64,000 bases of DNA from CAYSWV01 sp964434865. Its GTDB lineage: Bacteria > Cyanobacteriota > Cyanobacteriia > Thermostichales > Thermostichaceae. Below the pieces are notes generated by a model that ran no database searches, had not been told where the DNA came from, and saw nothing but the letters and a program-made list of their open reading frames with translations. A program made the position numbers and the translations under genes. Shown here one piece after another: positions 19,102 through 28,857 of this stretch. The number at the start of each line of letters is the position of its first letter. Position 1 is the stretch's first letter. The stretch is from NCBI GenBank assembly GCA_964434865.1, contig CAYSWV010000005.1, positions 93,050 through 157,049 on the forward strand. Reading direction: 5' to 3'.

Positions 19102-19641
19102 TCACTGAATCACCGTTGGCTGTGGATTTGTGTTAACACAGTGGCTAGTTTCTTTGTCTTCAATAGTGCCTTTGCTCCAAGTAAACCCATTGGTAGCATC
19201 GTTGAAACTAGCACTAACTCCAAAGCTTTTATCAGATTGGCCATAGAGAATTTGGTATAACTCTGCAATATCACTGGGTGCACCAGCACATAAACTCTCT
19301 CCGTCAGATACTTCAGGTACAACTTCTCCATCCATACGAGTTTCCAGTGTTTTACTATAAACTAAGCAGATTTGATCATTCTCTGGAAGGGGTCCCCAAA
19401 TTTCAACTAGACCTGTTGATTCAATAAATCCGAAGCTGAAATCTCCAGTATAGGTCAGGGGTTGACAGATCTGAGCGAGTTGTATGAGACATTCATAATC
19501 TTTGCACTCTGTAAACTCTAGTTCAGGTCGATTGGACAGCCGTTTCTCCAATTGTTGAAAGATCTGAGTATCCTCAGAGGCATGAATAGCCGACTGAAAT
19601 CCTACAACACTTAGGAAAAGTAGGAGAGCAAATTTTTTCAT
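19102..19641 (-). CDS. Hypothetical secreted protein
   Basis: 179 residues from the ATG at 19641, which gives a good signal peptide (MKKFALLLFLSVVGFQSAIHA, cleaved near ASE). Upstream in-frame codons to 19749 would bury it. The mature part has several cysteines (ECKDYECLIQLAQIC) likely to form disulfides. Not recognised. It is convergent with rbsK and 177 bp downstream of the radical SAM gene on the same strand. Confidence 0.65.
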   Translation of the reverse strand: MKKFALLLFLSVVGFQSAIHASEDTQIFQQLEKRLSNRPELEFTECKDYECLIQLAQICQPLTYTGDFSFGFIESTGLVEIWGPLPENDQICLVYSKTLETRMDGEVVPEVSDGESLCAGAPSDIAELYQILYGQSDKSFGVSASFNDATNGFTWSKGTIEDKETSHCVNTNPQPTVIQ

Positions 19642-19818
19642 TGATCTAACCGTAAATGAATATTTCCAATATAAATATACCTTTGAATAGCATATAGATC
19701 CTTGGCAGCTCTGTTGAAAATATTGGTTAAACAAGAATGTTTGTAACATTTATCCTAAGAAAATCTCTTTTCATTGACAGGCTTTGGGCTTGTAAAGCGG
19801 CAAGTCATCCTACAACCC

Positions 19819-21453
19819 TTAGGACACCCTAGAATCTGGATCAAAATAGAGACTGGCTTGAGCTTGATGCTCCTTAAGTCGATCGGTGGATAATGGACCT
19901 GTAATATGTGCCCAGGGGAGAACAGTATCTAGATCCCAACTATTGTGGACATAGTAGTCTAGAGGTGGAACTTGACTTTTCAACTCTTTAAATGCTCGTT
20001 TGTAGCTGCCTAGGGAATCTCCAAAGTTACGAGCTAGCTCTAGGACTTTAGTTACACGTCGATCACCTCGAGAGAGTAGGGCTTGAATCACTGACCAGTT
20101 ATAACTCTCAGGGCGAAAATCAATCCCTGCTGATCTCAGTTTTTTAGTCAGGATTTTTAATTTCTTCTCAGCGTTGGTGGCCACTCCATACCACTGAAAA
20201 GGAGTATGGGCCTTAGGTACAAAAGTTGAACATCCCAAGGTATATCTCAGCTTTGGTGCCATTAGCTTTAACTGGTGCATCAAATCAATCGTGTCACCTA
20301 GATCTTGATCAGTCTCACTAGGTAATCCCACCATGCCATAAAACTTGATTCCACTGAGTCCTCCAGCCTGAGCAGCTGAAGCAGCCTGCAAAATTTCTGC
20401 ATTGGTTAACTTCTTATTGATCACCTGACGAATCCGTTCAGATCCACTTTCAATAGCTACTGTAATTGAACGAGTCCCTCGTTGGCTCAGCACCTCAGCG
20501 AGTCTAGGGGTTACTGTTCCAGTCCGAACTGAGGCAACACTGAGCCTGACCTGTTGAAATCGATCATGAGCCAAGTAGTCCAGCAACTGTTGAAATTGAG
20601 GATGTTGAGTAACAGATGCTCCTAACAAGCCAATCCGATTAGTGTACTTTAAACCGTTTTCAACAGCAGGAATTAAGTGACCTTCCAGATCAGAAGCCCG
20701 AAACGGTAATGTCAAATAACTAGCTAGACAGAATCGGCACATTTCCGGACAGCTACGCACCACTTCTACCATATAAATGTTTTCCCAAGCTGCCTGTGGA
20801 GTGACGACAGTTGAGGTTGATAATGTAGACCCCCGATAGGTTCGTTTTGCAATAGTAGTGGGAATGTCAGACTCTATGGGATGAACCGCCACAATCGGAT
20901 CAGTAGTGCCTCCATAACTAGGCTGATACAAAGCAGGAACATAGATACCTGGAATTTGGGCCAGTTGACGCAGTTGAGTCGACCGAGCTTGATCACGGAC
21001 TGTCTGAAAAGTCGTGATGAAATCATCAATCAATCCCTCTCCATCACCTACTAAAATCACGTCAAAAAAATCAGCAAATGGCTCAGGGTTAGCTGTCAAG
21101 ACAGGACCACCACCAAAGATCAATGGGTCTTTTGCTCCACGCTCCCAACTATGACTCGGGATCTGAAAGTGCTCTAGCAAATTTAAAATGTTGACATAGT
21201 CTAATTCCCAAGACACTGAAAATCCCATCAACTCGGGTTGTTTGGGTAAGTCTTCATGGCCATCGGTAAATAGGCGGGCAACGTTTACATCCGGTCTAGA
21301 GGCCAGCATAGACCAAATGACTTGATACCCCAGGCTGGTGATGCCAATAGAATAAGTATTAGGAAAGGCGTAAACCACTCGGATCGCGTCTTCATGGGGT
21401 ACTGCTCTTGGAAACAGGATTTGCTCTTGGTGTAGATCTAGCTCGGATGCCAT
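19819..21453 (-). CDS. Radical SAM protein with N-terminal B12-binding-like domain
   Basis: A 544-residue protein. The N-terminal 180 residues resemble a cobalamin-binding-like domain (YAFPNTYSIGITSLGYQVIW, LMGFSVSWELDYVNIL). The radical SAM core carries the iron-sulfur motif CPEMCRFC, with C-x3-C-x2-C spacing, followed by a TIM-barrel region (TVAIESGSERIRQVINKKLT) and GIKFYGMVGLPSETDQDL. It resembles the TIGR03960/YgiQ-like group, conserved in cyanobacteria with uncharacterised substrate. The helical C-terminal part may bind RNA or protein; that is inference. Confidence 0.88.
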   Translation of the reverse strand: MASELDLHQEQILFPRAVPHEDAIRVVYAFPNTYSIGITSLGYQVIWSMLASRPDVNVARLFTDGHEDLPKQPELMGFSVSWELDYVNILNLLEHFQIPSHSWERGAKDPLIFGGGPVLTANPEPFADFFDVILVGDGEGLIDDFITTFQTVRDQARSTQLRQLAQIPGIYVPALYQPSYGGTTDPIVAVHPIESDIPTTIAKRTYRGSTLSTSTVVTPQAAWENIYMVEVVRSCPEMCRFCLASYLTLPFRASDLEGHLIPAVENGLKYTNRIGLLGASVTQHPQFQQLLDYLAHDRFQQVRLSVASVRTGTVTPRLAEVLSQRGTRSITVAIESGSERIRQVINKKLTNAEILQAASAAQAGGLSGIKFYGMVGLPSETDQDLGDTIDLMHQLKLMAPKLRYTLGCSTFVPKAHTPFQWYGVATNAEKKLKILTKKLRSAGIDFRPESYNWSVIQALLSRGDRRVTKVLELARNFGDSLGSYKRAFKELKSQVPPLDYYVHNSWDLDTVLPWAHITGPLSTDRLKEHQAQASLYFDPDSRVS

Positions 21454-21567
21454 ACCTAAGGAAATTAAGATAACTTCATTTTAGCCTTACTCAAGCTGGC
21501 TAAGTGGGATTAGAAGTGGTGGTCTTGAGATAGCGAAAATTTTGGCCTGACTAGGGGTTGCCTTTAC

Positions 21568-21582
21568 TAGTCGGTTGGTCTA
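21568..21582 (+). promoter_or_regulatory. Operator O1 for the TetR-family regulator
   Basis: TAGTCGGTTGGTCTA is an imperfect inverted repeat (TAGtC-N5-GGTCTA type) lying 32 bp, about three helical turns, from O2. Assignment to the adjacent regulator is inferred from the shared arms at O2 and O3. Confidence 0.6.
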
Positions 21583-21599
21583 CTATAAAGCCAAGTTAC

Positions 21600-21614
21600 T
21601 AGACGACTGGTCTA
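21600..21614 (+). promoter_or_regulatory. Operator O2 for the TetR-family regulator
   Basis: TAGACGACTGGTCTA has perfect TAGAC/GTCTA arms around a 5-bp centre and ends 28 bp before the regulator's ATG. This suggests autoregulation. Confidence 0.7.
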
Positions 21615-21642
21615 ATAACTGCCTAGGATAGAGGATGAGTTG

Positions 21643-22272
21643 ATGAAAAAAGAATCAAGCCATACCCGATTGCTCGAAACGGGACAACGGATCTTTTTAG
21701 AGAAAGGTTACAACCATACTGGAATTCAGGAGGTGTTGAAAGATGCTGGTGTGCCCAAGGGATCCTTTTACTACTACTTCAAAAGCAAAGAAGACTTTGG
21801 GTTACAGGTGATTGAGTCCTTTGCGGCTGATTACCATACTAAACTAGATCGTTTTTTGTTAGATGAAACCCTGACCCCGCTGACTCGCTTCCGACACTAC
21901 TTTGAATATGGAATTCAACAATTTGAAGCCAATCAATTTCGCTGTGGATGCTTAATTGGTAATCTTTCTCAAGAAATGGCAGGTCAAAGTGATACCTTTC
22001 GATCGCGTCTAGATGAAATCTTAGATCAATGGCGTGAACGCTTTGCTCAATGCCTTAAACAAGCCCAAGTAGAAGGTGAACTTTGTGATCAATGGGATGT
22101 CCGTATGTTAGCCAATTACTGCCTTGACAGTTGGGAAGGGGCTATCTTACGGGCTAAGGTCACTCAAAGTATTGAACCTTTACAAACATTTATGACCATT
22201 CTGTTTGACATTGTGCTGAAAACCAGTGCCGCCCTTGTTCCTCACATTTCTAATTGTGGAAAGCACTCGTAA
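21643..22272 (+). CDS. TetR/AcrR family regulator (NemR/AcuR-like)
   Basis: A 209-residue repressor. The helix-turn-helix is at about residues 10-55 (GYNHTGIQEVLKDAGVPKGSFYYYFKSKEDF). The ligand-binding domain contains FRCGCLIGNLSQEMAG, a block shared with NemR- and AcuR-type repressors, where a cysteine near this place senses electrophiles. Two cysteines are present here, so thiol-based sensing is possible but inferred. The ATG at 21643 follows GAGGATG; a TTG one codon upstream is less likely. Sites O1 and O2 lie upstream and O3 lies between this gene and the efflux genes it presumably controls. Confidence 0.9.
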   Translation: MKKESSHTRLLETGQRIFLEKGYNHTGIQEVLKDAGVPKGSFYYYFKSKEDFGLQVIESFAADYHTKLDRFLLDETLTPLTRFRHYFEYGIQQFEANQFRCGCLIGNLSQEMAGQSDTFRSRLDEILDQWRERFAQCLKQAQVEGELCDQWDVRMLANYCLDSWEGAILRAKVTQSIEPLQTFMTILFDIVLKTSAALVPHISNCGKHS

Positions 22273-22321
22273 ATAGCAAGTGGTATCTGGATTTACCTAT
22301 CTTTTTTTGAGTTGTTACTAG

Positions 22322-22333
22322 TAGACCGGTCTA
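22322..22333 (+). promoter_or_regulatory. Operator O3 before the efflux genes
   Basis: TAGACCGGTCTA is a perfect 12-bp palindrome with the same TAGAC/GTCTA arms as O2 but a shorter centre. It abuts the AAGGAG ribosome site of the adaptor gene, ten bases before its first ATG, so repressor binding there would block transcription into the pump genes. Confidence 0.65.
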
Positions 22334-22343
22334 AAAGGAGATC

Positions 22344-23900
22344 ATGATGTTGACCTTAAACAAGCCTGAAGCAACGGTTGACCAGCCTCAGACAGAATCC
22401 CCTAAGCCTAAGCTAACGTCGCTCTGGATCAAGCTAGCTTTAGCCGCCGTTGTTGTTGGTGGCAGTGTGGCAACCTGGTATGTCAGGCAAACACCAGCAC
22501 CCCAAGCGGCTCAATCAGCTCCTGCTTTGCCACCACGCCCCGTTGAAATAACCCCTCTGCAGGCTGGGACTGGGATCCAAACCTTAGATCTCATTGGTGA
22601 AGTGGTGGCAGCAGATCAAGCGACTGTCAGATCTCAGACCTCTGGAGTTGTCAGACAGGTATTCGTGAACGTGGGTGACTCAGTTCGGCCTGGCCAACCG
22701 ATTGCTATTCTAGATACTGCCGATCAAGACCTAGCACGGGCACAAGCACGGGCAACGCTGGCCTCGGCTAGGAGTGAATTAGCTCGATTAGAAACGGGAA
22801 CCCGAGTCGAAGTGATCGCACAACGACAGGCCGAATTACAGGCGGCTCGAGCCCGAGAGCAGGAAGCTCAAACCAATTTGAACAACCTGGGCCAATTGAT
22901 GCCTGATCTAATCGCTCAACGACAGGCTGAGGTAGATGTAGCTGAAGCTCTCGAAATCGAAGCTCTAGATAATAGGGAACGGACTCGAGACTTAACCACG
23001 GAAGGGGCTCTATCCCAACGATCGCTAGTTGAAGCTGAAGCCAATGCCCGATCCGCCACTAGTAATCGCTTGCGGGCTATCGCAGCACTAACAGCTCAGC
23101 AGACAGAAAACCAGCAGACTCTAGCTCAAGCTCAGGCTTTGTTAGATACAGCCACGAGTGAGCGCTTGCGCCTAGAAGCCCTGTTAGCTGAGGCCACAGA
23201 AGGTCCTCGTCAAGAAGAGATCGCAGCTCAACAAGGGATCGTTGAAGCCGCCGAAGCTGCTGTAGCCCAAGCTCAACTGGAACTGGAACGAGCTACCATT
23301 ACTACAGATGCCACAGGCTATGTTAGCGAGCGACCTGTGAATGTGGGTGACTACATTCAACGCAATGATCCTATTTTGACCATGGTAAACCGGGAGCGTT
23401 TAGATGTTTTCTTGGAGTTACCTGAAGACTTTAGTGGTCGAGTGGGTGCAGGTGAACTCGTCAATCTGGCTGCCAGAGCTTTACCTAACTGGAATGAACA
23501 GGTTGAGATAGCAGGTGTCGTACCTACTGCTAATACAGCTAGTCGCCGGCAACTGATCCGGGTTCGTCTAGATCAGCCACCGGCAGGCCTCCTCCCTGGA
23601 ATGGCCATTAATGGATCCTTAGAGATGGCTACTCCAGAAGCCCAGTTTGTGATTTCTCGAGATGCCCTCACCCGCCAAATTGATCAGTGGGTAGTCTTTG
23701 CCATTGACCACCAAAATCAAGCTCAACAAATCCCTGTGCAGATGGTTGCAGATATGGGACATGATGTGGCTATTGCGAGCGTCAACTTACAAGCAGGTCA
23801 ACCGATTGTGATCAGAGGGGGTGATGGATTAGTTGATGGGGCTGCCGTTCAAATCATAGAAGTTGAAGCCTTCCAGCAAGATGAGCAACCTGATGTTTAA
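22344..23900 (+). CDS. RND efflux periplasmic adaptor (membrane fusion protein)
   Basis: A 518-residue HlyD/AcrA-type adaptor that links the inner-membrane pump to an outer-membrane channel. There is one N-terminal membrane helix (about 26-46), a lipoyl half-motif (QATVRSQTSGVVRQVFVNVG, DSVRPGQPIAILD) and an unusually long Ala/Gln/Glu-rich coiled-coil hairpin (about 125-310). The second lipoyl half (ATITTDATGYVSERPVNVGD) and beta-barrel domains follow. The long hairpin suggests a tall channel partner, but no TolC-type gene is nearby. The permease gene follows after 69 bp. Confidence 0.92.
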   Translation: MMLTLNKPEATVDQPQTESPKPKLTSLWIKLALAAVVVGGSVATWYVRQTPAPQAAQSAPALPPRPVEITPLQAGTGIQTLDLIGEVVAADQATVRSQTSGVVRQVFVNVGDSVRPGQPIAILDTADQDLARAQARATLASARSELARLETGTRVEVIAQRQAELQAARAREQEAQTNLNNLGQLMPDLIAQRQAEVDVAEALEIEALDNRERTRDLTTEGALSQRSLVEAEANARSATSNRLRAIAALTAQQTENQQTLAQAQALLDTATSERLRLEALLAEATEGPRQEEIAAQQGIVEAAEAAVAQAQLELERATITTDATGYVSERPVNVGDYIQRNDPILTMVNRERLDVFLELPEDFSGRVGAGELVNLAARALPNWNEQVEIAGVVPTANTASRRQLIRVRLDQPPAGLLPGMAINGSLEMATPEAQFVISRDALTRQIDQWVVFAIDHQNQAQQIPVQMVADMGHDVAIASVNLQAGQPIVIRGGDGLVDGAAVQIIEVEAFQQDEQPDV

Positions 23901-23969
23901 ATAGCCTCATTCACTGACCTGATCGCACGAGATGATTTAGTTAGCTACGCTTTTGCTAAGGAAACTATC

Positions 23970-26900
23970 ATGAATCTGATTGAAACCGCAGTTCGCTGGC
24001 GCCATGGTACTTTAGCCTTATTTTGCCTACTGGCTCTATTGGGTGCTATCTCGCTGTTTAACCTGCCTTTGGAATTACAACCAGGTGGCGATCGCCCAGA
24101 AATTTCAATCACTACACCTTATCCGGGAGCTGCTCCTGCTGAGGTTGAAGATTTAGTGACTCGACCCATCGAAGAGCGCTTAGAGGAAGTTGAAGCGATC
24201 CAAGAAATGACTAGTACCAGCAGTCTGGGTGTGAGTGATATTACTCTTGAGTTTGACTGGGATGTTGATCTAGAAGACCGCTTGGTGGCTGTTTTAAATA
24301 AGATGCAACAAGTCGACGATCTGCCCCCTGAAGCTGGAGAATCGAATGTCATTGTTTCTAATGGAGGTGGGGCCAGTGCCATTATGTGGATTGTTCTACA
24401 ACCTCAAGATGGAGCTATTGCAGATGAAAATCGTTACCGAGACTTGGTAGATGACGTTATTGTGCCACGGCTACGCCGAGTTGAAGGGACCAGTCGATTT
24501 CTAGTGGTAGGTGGTCAGGAACGTGAAGTCGAAGTGCAAGTTGATCCAAAGTCATTATCTGATCGAAACTTAACCTTAGCCGATGTAACCAATGCCTTGC
24601 AAGCTAACAACCGTGATGTACGGGGGGGCCCCCTGGTGCTAGGGCGGCGAGAGTATCGAGTTAGTACAGAGAGTCGGGCAGAAGATGTACAGCAGCTTGA
24701 GGATTTTGTGCTACGTCGCGATGGATCAGGTACTATTTTTGTCGGTGATGTGGCTTCAGCTCAGATTGGTAGACGGTTTCGGGAGAGTTACTTCTTATAT
24801 AACAATGAGCCTTCAGTAGCTGTTGGTGTGGTCCATCGTGTAGGTGCTAATGTTTCAGCGGTGGCTCAGGGGCTGCGTGAAAGCTTGCAAGAGTTGCAGG
24901 AGCGCTTTGATCGGGAAGGCCAGGGGCTCTCACTAGAGATTTTCTATGACCAGAGTACCTATATTGACCAATCTATCGATCTGGTTCAGGGCAACTTGGT
25001 GGTTGGGGGGATGCTAGCTACGATGGTCTTGATCTTGTATCTAGGGTCAATGCGAACAGTGGCTGTCTGTGCCCTGAGTATCCCCACGACATTAATCACT
25101 GTTTTCATTGTTATGGGAGCCTTTGATCAAACCCTAAATGTGATCAGTTTGGCTGGATTAGCTTTCGCAGTCGGTATGGTTGTAGATAATGCCATCGTGG
25201 TGGTAGAAAATGTCTTTACTCACATACAAAAAGGCAAAGGCACTATCCAAGCTGCTATCGAGGGTACTCAGGAAGTTTGGGGTGCTATGTTAGCCTCTAC
25301 CTTGACCACTGCCGCTGTTTTTGCCCCCCTAGTTTTGGTAGAAGGTGAAGCGGGACAGTTATTTGCAGCTTTGGGGATCACACTGTCGGCGTCAGTGATC
25401 TTGTCTCTCTTTGCGGCGTTGACGTTGGTACCAATGTTATCTGGCTTATTTCTGGATGAAAGGGAAGCTCAAGTCATGCTAGCGGGTGGGCACTATCGTG
25501 GTGGTAATCTCTTAGAACAAGCTGTGGCCCAAACATCCGCCGTATTTTGCTATTATCAAGGCAAACTGGAAAATGCACTCCTGAATACAGCCGCTTGGTC
25601 CATTGGTAAAGGTCGGAGAACTCGGCGCCTAACAGTACTAGGAAGCGCTATAGCCCTACTGATTGTCAGTACCAGCATGCTGCCCCCCGCCGATTATCTG
25701 CCAGAAGGCAATCGTAACTTGATCCTATGGCTATCAGAACCCTTTCCAGGCACTAGCGTCGAAGAGACTGCTCAATTGACAGAACCAGCTAGAACTTTCA
25801 TTCGCCAGCAACCTGAGGTCAAAAATATGTTTTTGATTCTACGGCCTGGGCTGCGAGGGATCGGCTTTGATCTTCAAGATCAATGGGCTACTAGTCAAGG
25901 CTTAAATAGTGTATTGAGTCGGTTAATTCCTGCAGGGTTTCAGTTTCCAGGCTTTAGATTTATGTTCCCGATTCGGATTCCTATTTTCAATGATCCAGGC
26001 AAAGAGTTTGAAGTTCGAATTGTTGGCCCTGATTTACAGGAGTTAGCCAATTTAGAGCAAACTGTGAACCAGGAACTACGGACTATCCCAGGTGTTGTCA
26101 ATGTCCGCTCTGATTTTGTCTTTGGTGCCCCTGAATTAAAAGTGTTACCGGATCGGGAGCGCTTGGCCGAAGTGGGTTTGACTGAAGCAGAGGTGGGGGC
26201 AGTAGTAGAAGCAGCTTTGGGCGGACGGTTCACCTCGAGATTTATTGAAGGTCAAGAAGAATTGGACGTGACGGTTGAATTGCAAGATATCTTTGTGGAA
26301 ACTCCTGAACAGCTCCGCCAGTTACCGCTTTATACAGCTGAGGGGCAAGTGGTGCAACTGAGGGATGTCGCTGAGGTGCAAGACACTATTGGCCCTGATG
26401 CAATCAATCATGTCAATATTGAGCGATCCATTACGCTGACAGCAAATGTGGCACCTGATGCTCCTTTGGGGGCTACTGTGTCTACAACTGAAGCTCAAGT
26501 GTTGGAACCGTTGCAAGCTAGTCTACCAGCTGGGTATCGTCTCGAACTGGCTGGATCGGCGGACCAACTGTCTGAGACATTATCTCAATTAATTTCGGTG
26601 TTTATTCTATCATTGGTGGTTACTTACCTATTGTTGATGGCCCTTTATCGGTCTTTTCTTTACCCGATTGTGATCATGGCAACTGTTCCGTTGGGCTTGA
26701 CGGGGGCTTTACTTAGTTTAGTTTTAGCCAATAGTCTTCCTGGTGTCATCGTGCCGTTGGATATGATCACAGGGTTAGGGTTTGTGATCTTGACGGGGAT
26801 TGTGGTCAATAATGCCATTTTGCTAGTGGATCGGTCGCTACAGTTGCAAAAGGAGGATGGGCTTGAGTTTTATGCTTCTCTGTACCAGGCTACCCGTGAT

Positions 26901-27116
26901 CGCTTACGACCCATTTTTATGTCGGCGACCACTAGTGTTTTAGGGATGCTACCGCTAGCTGTGGTACCTGGATCTGGCGCAGAGCTCTACCAAGGGTTAG
27001 GGGTTGTGTTAGTCGGGGGATTGTCATTTTCCACTTTAGTCACCCCCACTGTGGTTCCAGCCTTAATGGGATTACTCCAGGATTTCCGTCCTCACAACCA
27101 CTTCAAGTCGATTTAA
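23970..27116 (+). CDS. RND efflux permease
   Basis: A 1048-residue resistance-nodulation-division pump with the usual 12-helix, two-repeat plan and large periplasmic loops. The proton-relay segment in helix 4 reads VGMVVDNAIVVVENVF: D406 is present, but the second Asp of AcrB is Asn407. In helix 10 the AcrB lysine position is replaced (GIVVNNAILLVD), so the relay differs from AcrB. Substrates cannot be predicted; a NemR-like regulator suggests electrophiles or other toxic organics. The 3' end overlaps the convergent methyltransferase gene by 14 bp. Confidence 0.93.
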   Translation: MNLIETAVRWRHGTLALFCLLALLGAISLFNLPLELQPGGDRPEISITTPYPGAAPAEVEDLVTRPIEERLEEVEAIQEMTSTSSLGVSDITLEFDWDVDLEDRLVAVLNKMQQVDDLPPEAGESNVIVSNGGGASAIMWIVLQPQDGAIADENRYRDLVDDVIVPRLRRVEGTSRFLVVGGQEREVEVQVDPKSLSDRNLTLADVTNALQANNRDVRGGPLVLGRREYRVSTESRAEDVQQLEDFVLRRDGSGTIFVGDVASAQIGRRFRESYFLYNNEPSVAVGVVHRVGANVSAVAQGLRESLQELQERFDREGQGLSLEIFYDQSTYIDQSIDLVQGNLVVGGMLATMVLILYLGSMRTVAVCALSIPTTLITVFIVMGAFDQTLNVISLAGLAFAVGMVVDNAIVVVENVFTHIQKGKGTIQAAIEGTQEVWGAMLASTLTTAAVFAPLVLVEGEAGQLFAALGITLSASVILSLFAALTLVPMLSGLFLDEREAQVMLAGGHYRGGNLLEQAVAQTSAVFCYYQGKLENALLNTAAWSIGKGRRTRRLTVLGSAIALLIVSTSMLPPADYLPEGNRNLILWLSEPFPGTSVEETAQLTEPARTFIRQQPEVKNMFLILRPGLRGIGFDLQDQWATSQGLNSVLSRLIPAGFQFPGFRFMFPIRIPIFNDPGKEFEVRIVGPDLQELANLEQTVNQELRTIPGVVNVRSDFVFGAPELKVLPDRERLAEVGLTEAEVGAVVEAALGGRFTSRFIEGQEELDVTVELQDIFVETPEQLRQLPLYTAEGQVVQLRDVAEVQDTIGPDAINHVNIERSITLTANVAPDAPLGATVSTTEAQVLEPLQASLPAGYRLELAGSADQLSETLSQLISVFILSLVVTYLLLMALYRSFLYPIVIMATVPLGLTGALLSLVLANSLPGVIVPLDMITGLGFVILTGIVVNNAILLVDRSLQLQKEDGLEFYASLYQATRDRLRPIFMSATTSVLGMLPLAVVPGSGAELYQGLGVVLVGGLSFSTLVTPTVVPALMGLLQDFRPHNHFKSI

Positions 27117-27987
27117 TCGCAACGACTTCTAACCATAAGCGTGGTACAGTTTCTAAGTCCATAGCTTGAAAGGTTTGACCCACAGCTGCCTGCAGGCACT
27201 CACTGCTGATCTCAACCGGATAACCACTCATGAGTGTTTCAGCAAAACCGGCAAAAGCAGCAATTGTCTCAAAACTGGATTGAGTCATCATGACGGTCCG
27301 TTGATACTGCTGGGTGATCTTCAAGCTATGAGTCGCTAGTAGCTCTGTCCATTGGTCTGGGGATAACCACCGCAAGCTGAAGGCCTTTTTAGCGGTGCCT
27401 CGCTTTCGTTTATAAGGATCTAAGCCTTGGGCTACCCGAGTCTGATTTTTGGTTTCTAAAACTTCTACAGCTGTTTTCATCCACTCAGTGTAGAAACGTT
27501 CCGTGCCTTCAGGAAAGGTCCCTGCATAGAATACAGAATTAAAGATAAAGGTACCTCCTGGTTTTAGCACTCGGTTAATCTCAGCTAAGAGCTTATCTCT
27601 ATCAGGCAACAGATGGATCGAGTTACCCATCATCACTAAATCGGCACAAGCATCTTTGAAGGGTAGCTCATCAGCACTCCCCAAGACAAAACTCATAGTT
27701 CCAGGGTTAACCTGAGCTGGATCAGTGGGATTCTCCAATGTAGATAACTGTTGTTTGGCTTGAAACTTGGTTTTGGCGATCTCTAAAGACTCTGCCAGAA
27801 TGTCTAAGCCAATCACTTTGAGATCAGGTTTACGCTGGAGTAACAGCATCGACATTGTTCCAGTTCCACAAGCAAGGTCAATGACATGCTGAATCGATTC
27901 AAGATTTAAGGTCTGAATAAACGCGTTATTGGCCTCAATATACTCAGGGTCTTCTGAATGAGGTTCATAACTGGTGATCACTTCCAT
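27103..27987 (-). CDS. Class I SAM-dependent methyltransferase
   Basis: A 294-residue methyltransferase of the UbiE/Methyltransf_11 type. Motif I is VIDLACGTGTMSMLL (about residues 36-50), with the acidic residue VIGLDI after strand 2 and LPFKDACADLVMMGNSIHLL as motif II/III. RVLKPGGTFIFNSVFY is the typical motif after it. A C-terminal extension (KKAFSLRWLSPDQW onward) may bind the acceptor. It is the last gene of the minus-strand set that begins with the acyl carrier protein, 66 bp after the SDR gene. The acceptor is unknown; a fatty or polyketide-like product is inferred from context. Confidence 0.88.
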   Translation of the reverse strand: MEVITSYEPHSEDPEYIEANNAFIQTLNLESIQHVIDLACGTGTMSMLLLQRKPDLKVIGLDILAESLEIAKTKFQAKQQLSTLENPTDPAQVNPGTMSFVLGSADELPFKDACADLVMMGNSIHLLPDRDKLLAEINRVLKPGGTFIFNSVFYAGTFPEGTERFYTEWMKTAVEVLETKNQTRVAQGLDPYKRKRGTAKKAFSLRWLSPDQWTELLATHSLKITQQYQRTVMMTQSSFETIAAFAGFAETLMSGYPVEISSECLQAAVGQTFQAMDLETVPRLWLEVVAIKST

Positions 27988-28053
27988 AGAAAGGCCCTAG
28001 TAACAACGTCTTCATGCAAGAATTCAAGCTTTGGTATTTCAATCAAATTCAAA

Positions 28054-28851
28054 TTAGGATTTACTGCGCTTTTTACGAGTTTTGAAAGGACCAATCACAG
28101 GGTTTAAAATAAAGGCATCTCTGGGTAAGGTGATTAAATGGACAATCAATTCAGCCACCCGTTCTGCTGGAATTGTCACAGGAGCTTTGATCGACTTAGA
28201 ATCGTTTTGCTCCCAAAAGGGCGTGTCTACTGAATCTGGAAGGACAGTTTGTACTCGAATGCCAAAGGCCGCTACTTCAGCCGCTAATGACTCTGAAAAT
28301 CCAATAATGCCAAATTTTGAAGCACAATAGGCAGCATCAAAAGCTCGTCCTTGTAGCCCAGAGACAGATGAAATATTAATGATCTCCCCTTGCTTCTGAT
28401 CCATCATGGCAGGCAATACAGCTTGATTACTCAAGAAGACACCTGTGAGGTTAGTTTGGATCACAGCCTCCCATTCTGATAGGGGAGTATCAGCTACCGT
28501 TTTAATGCTGCCCAGACGTAAAATGCCAGCTGAAGCAATCAGATGATCAATACGGCCAAAGCGCTCTAACGTTTGAGCCGCCATACTTTGCATATCGGCT
28601 TCGTCACGAACATTCTTGATTAATGTCAAGATCTGCTCTGATGTCCCAACAGATTCACCTAACTCTGCTACCGTGTCTGACAAGCGTTCTTGGTTAATAT
28701 CGACTAAGGCTACTGACCCTTGACGAGCCAAAATACTTTGAGCACAGGCTTTACCAATTCCACTGCTAGCACCTGTGATCACAGATACCGTATCTTTTAA
28801 CACAGGCGGAATGTCAGACAGAGCCGGGTCTGCAGCTACATTTGAGGTCAT
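28054..28851 (-). CDS. Short-chain dehydrogenase/reductase (SDR), first of pair
   Basis: A 265-residue classical SDR. The cofactor motif is TGASSGIGKACA (residues 29-40). The active-site Ser and Tyr-x3-Lys are in INISSVSGLQGRAFDAAYCA with SK next. D50-like acidity after strand 2 (VALVDINQERL) points to NAD(H) rather than NADP(H). The C-terminal KTRKKRSKS tail is basic. It starts 6 bp after the neighbouring SDR gene, so the two are almost certainly cotranscribed and may act on the same acyl or alcohol group. Confidence 0.9.
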   Translation of the reverse strand: MTSNVAADPALSDIPPVLKDTVSVITGASSGIGKACAQSILARQGSVALVDINQERLSDTVAELGESVGTSEQILTLIKNVRDEADMQSMAAQTLERFGRIDHLIASAGILRLGSIKTVADTPLSEWEAVIQTNLTGVFLSNQAVLPAMMDQKQGEIINISSVSGLQGRAFDAAYCASKFGIIGFSESLAAEVAAFGIRVQTVLPDSVDTPFWEQNDSKSIKAPVTIPAERVAELIVHLITLPRDAFILNPVIGPFKTRKKRSKS

Positions 28852-28857
28852 GGGAGT

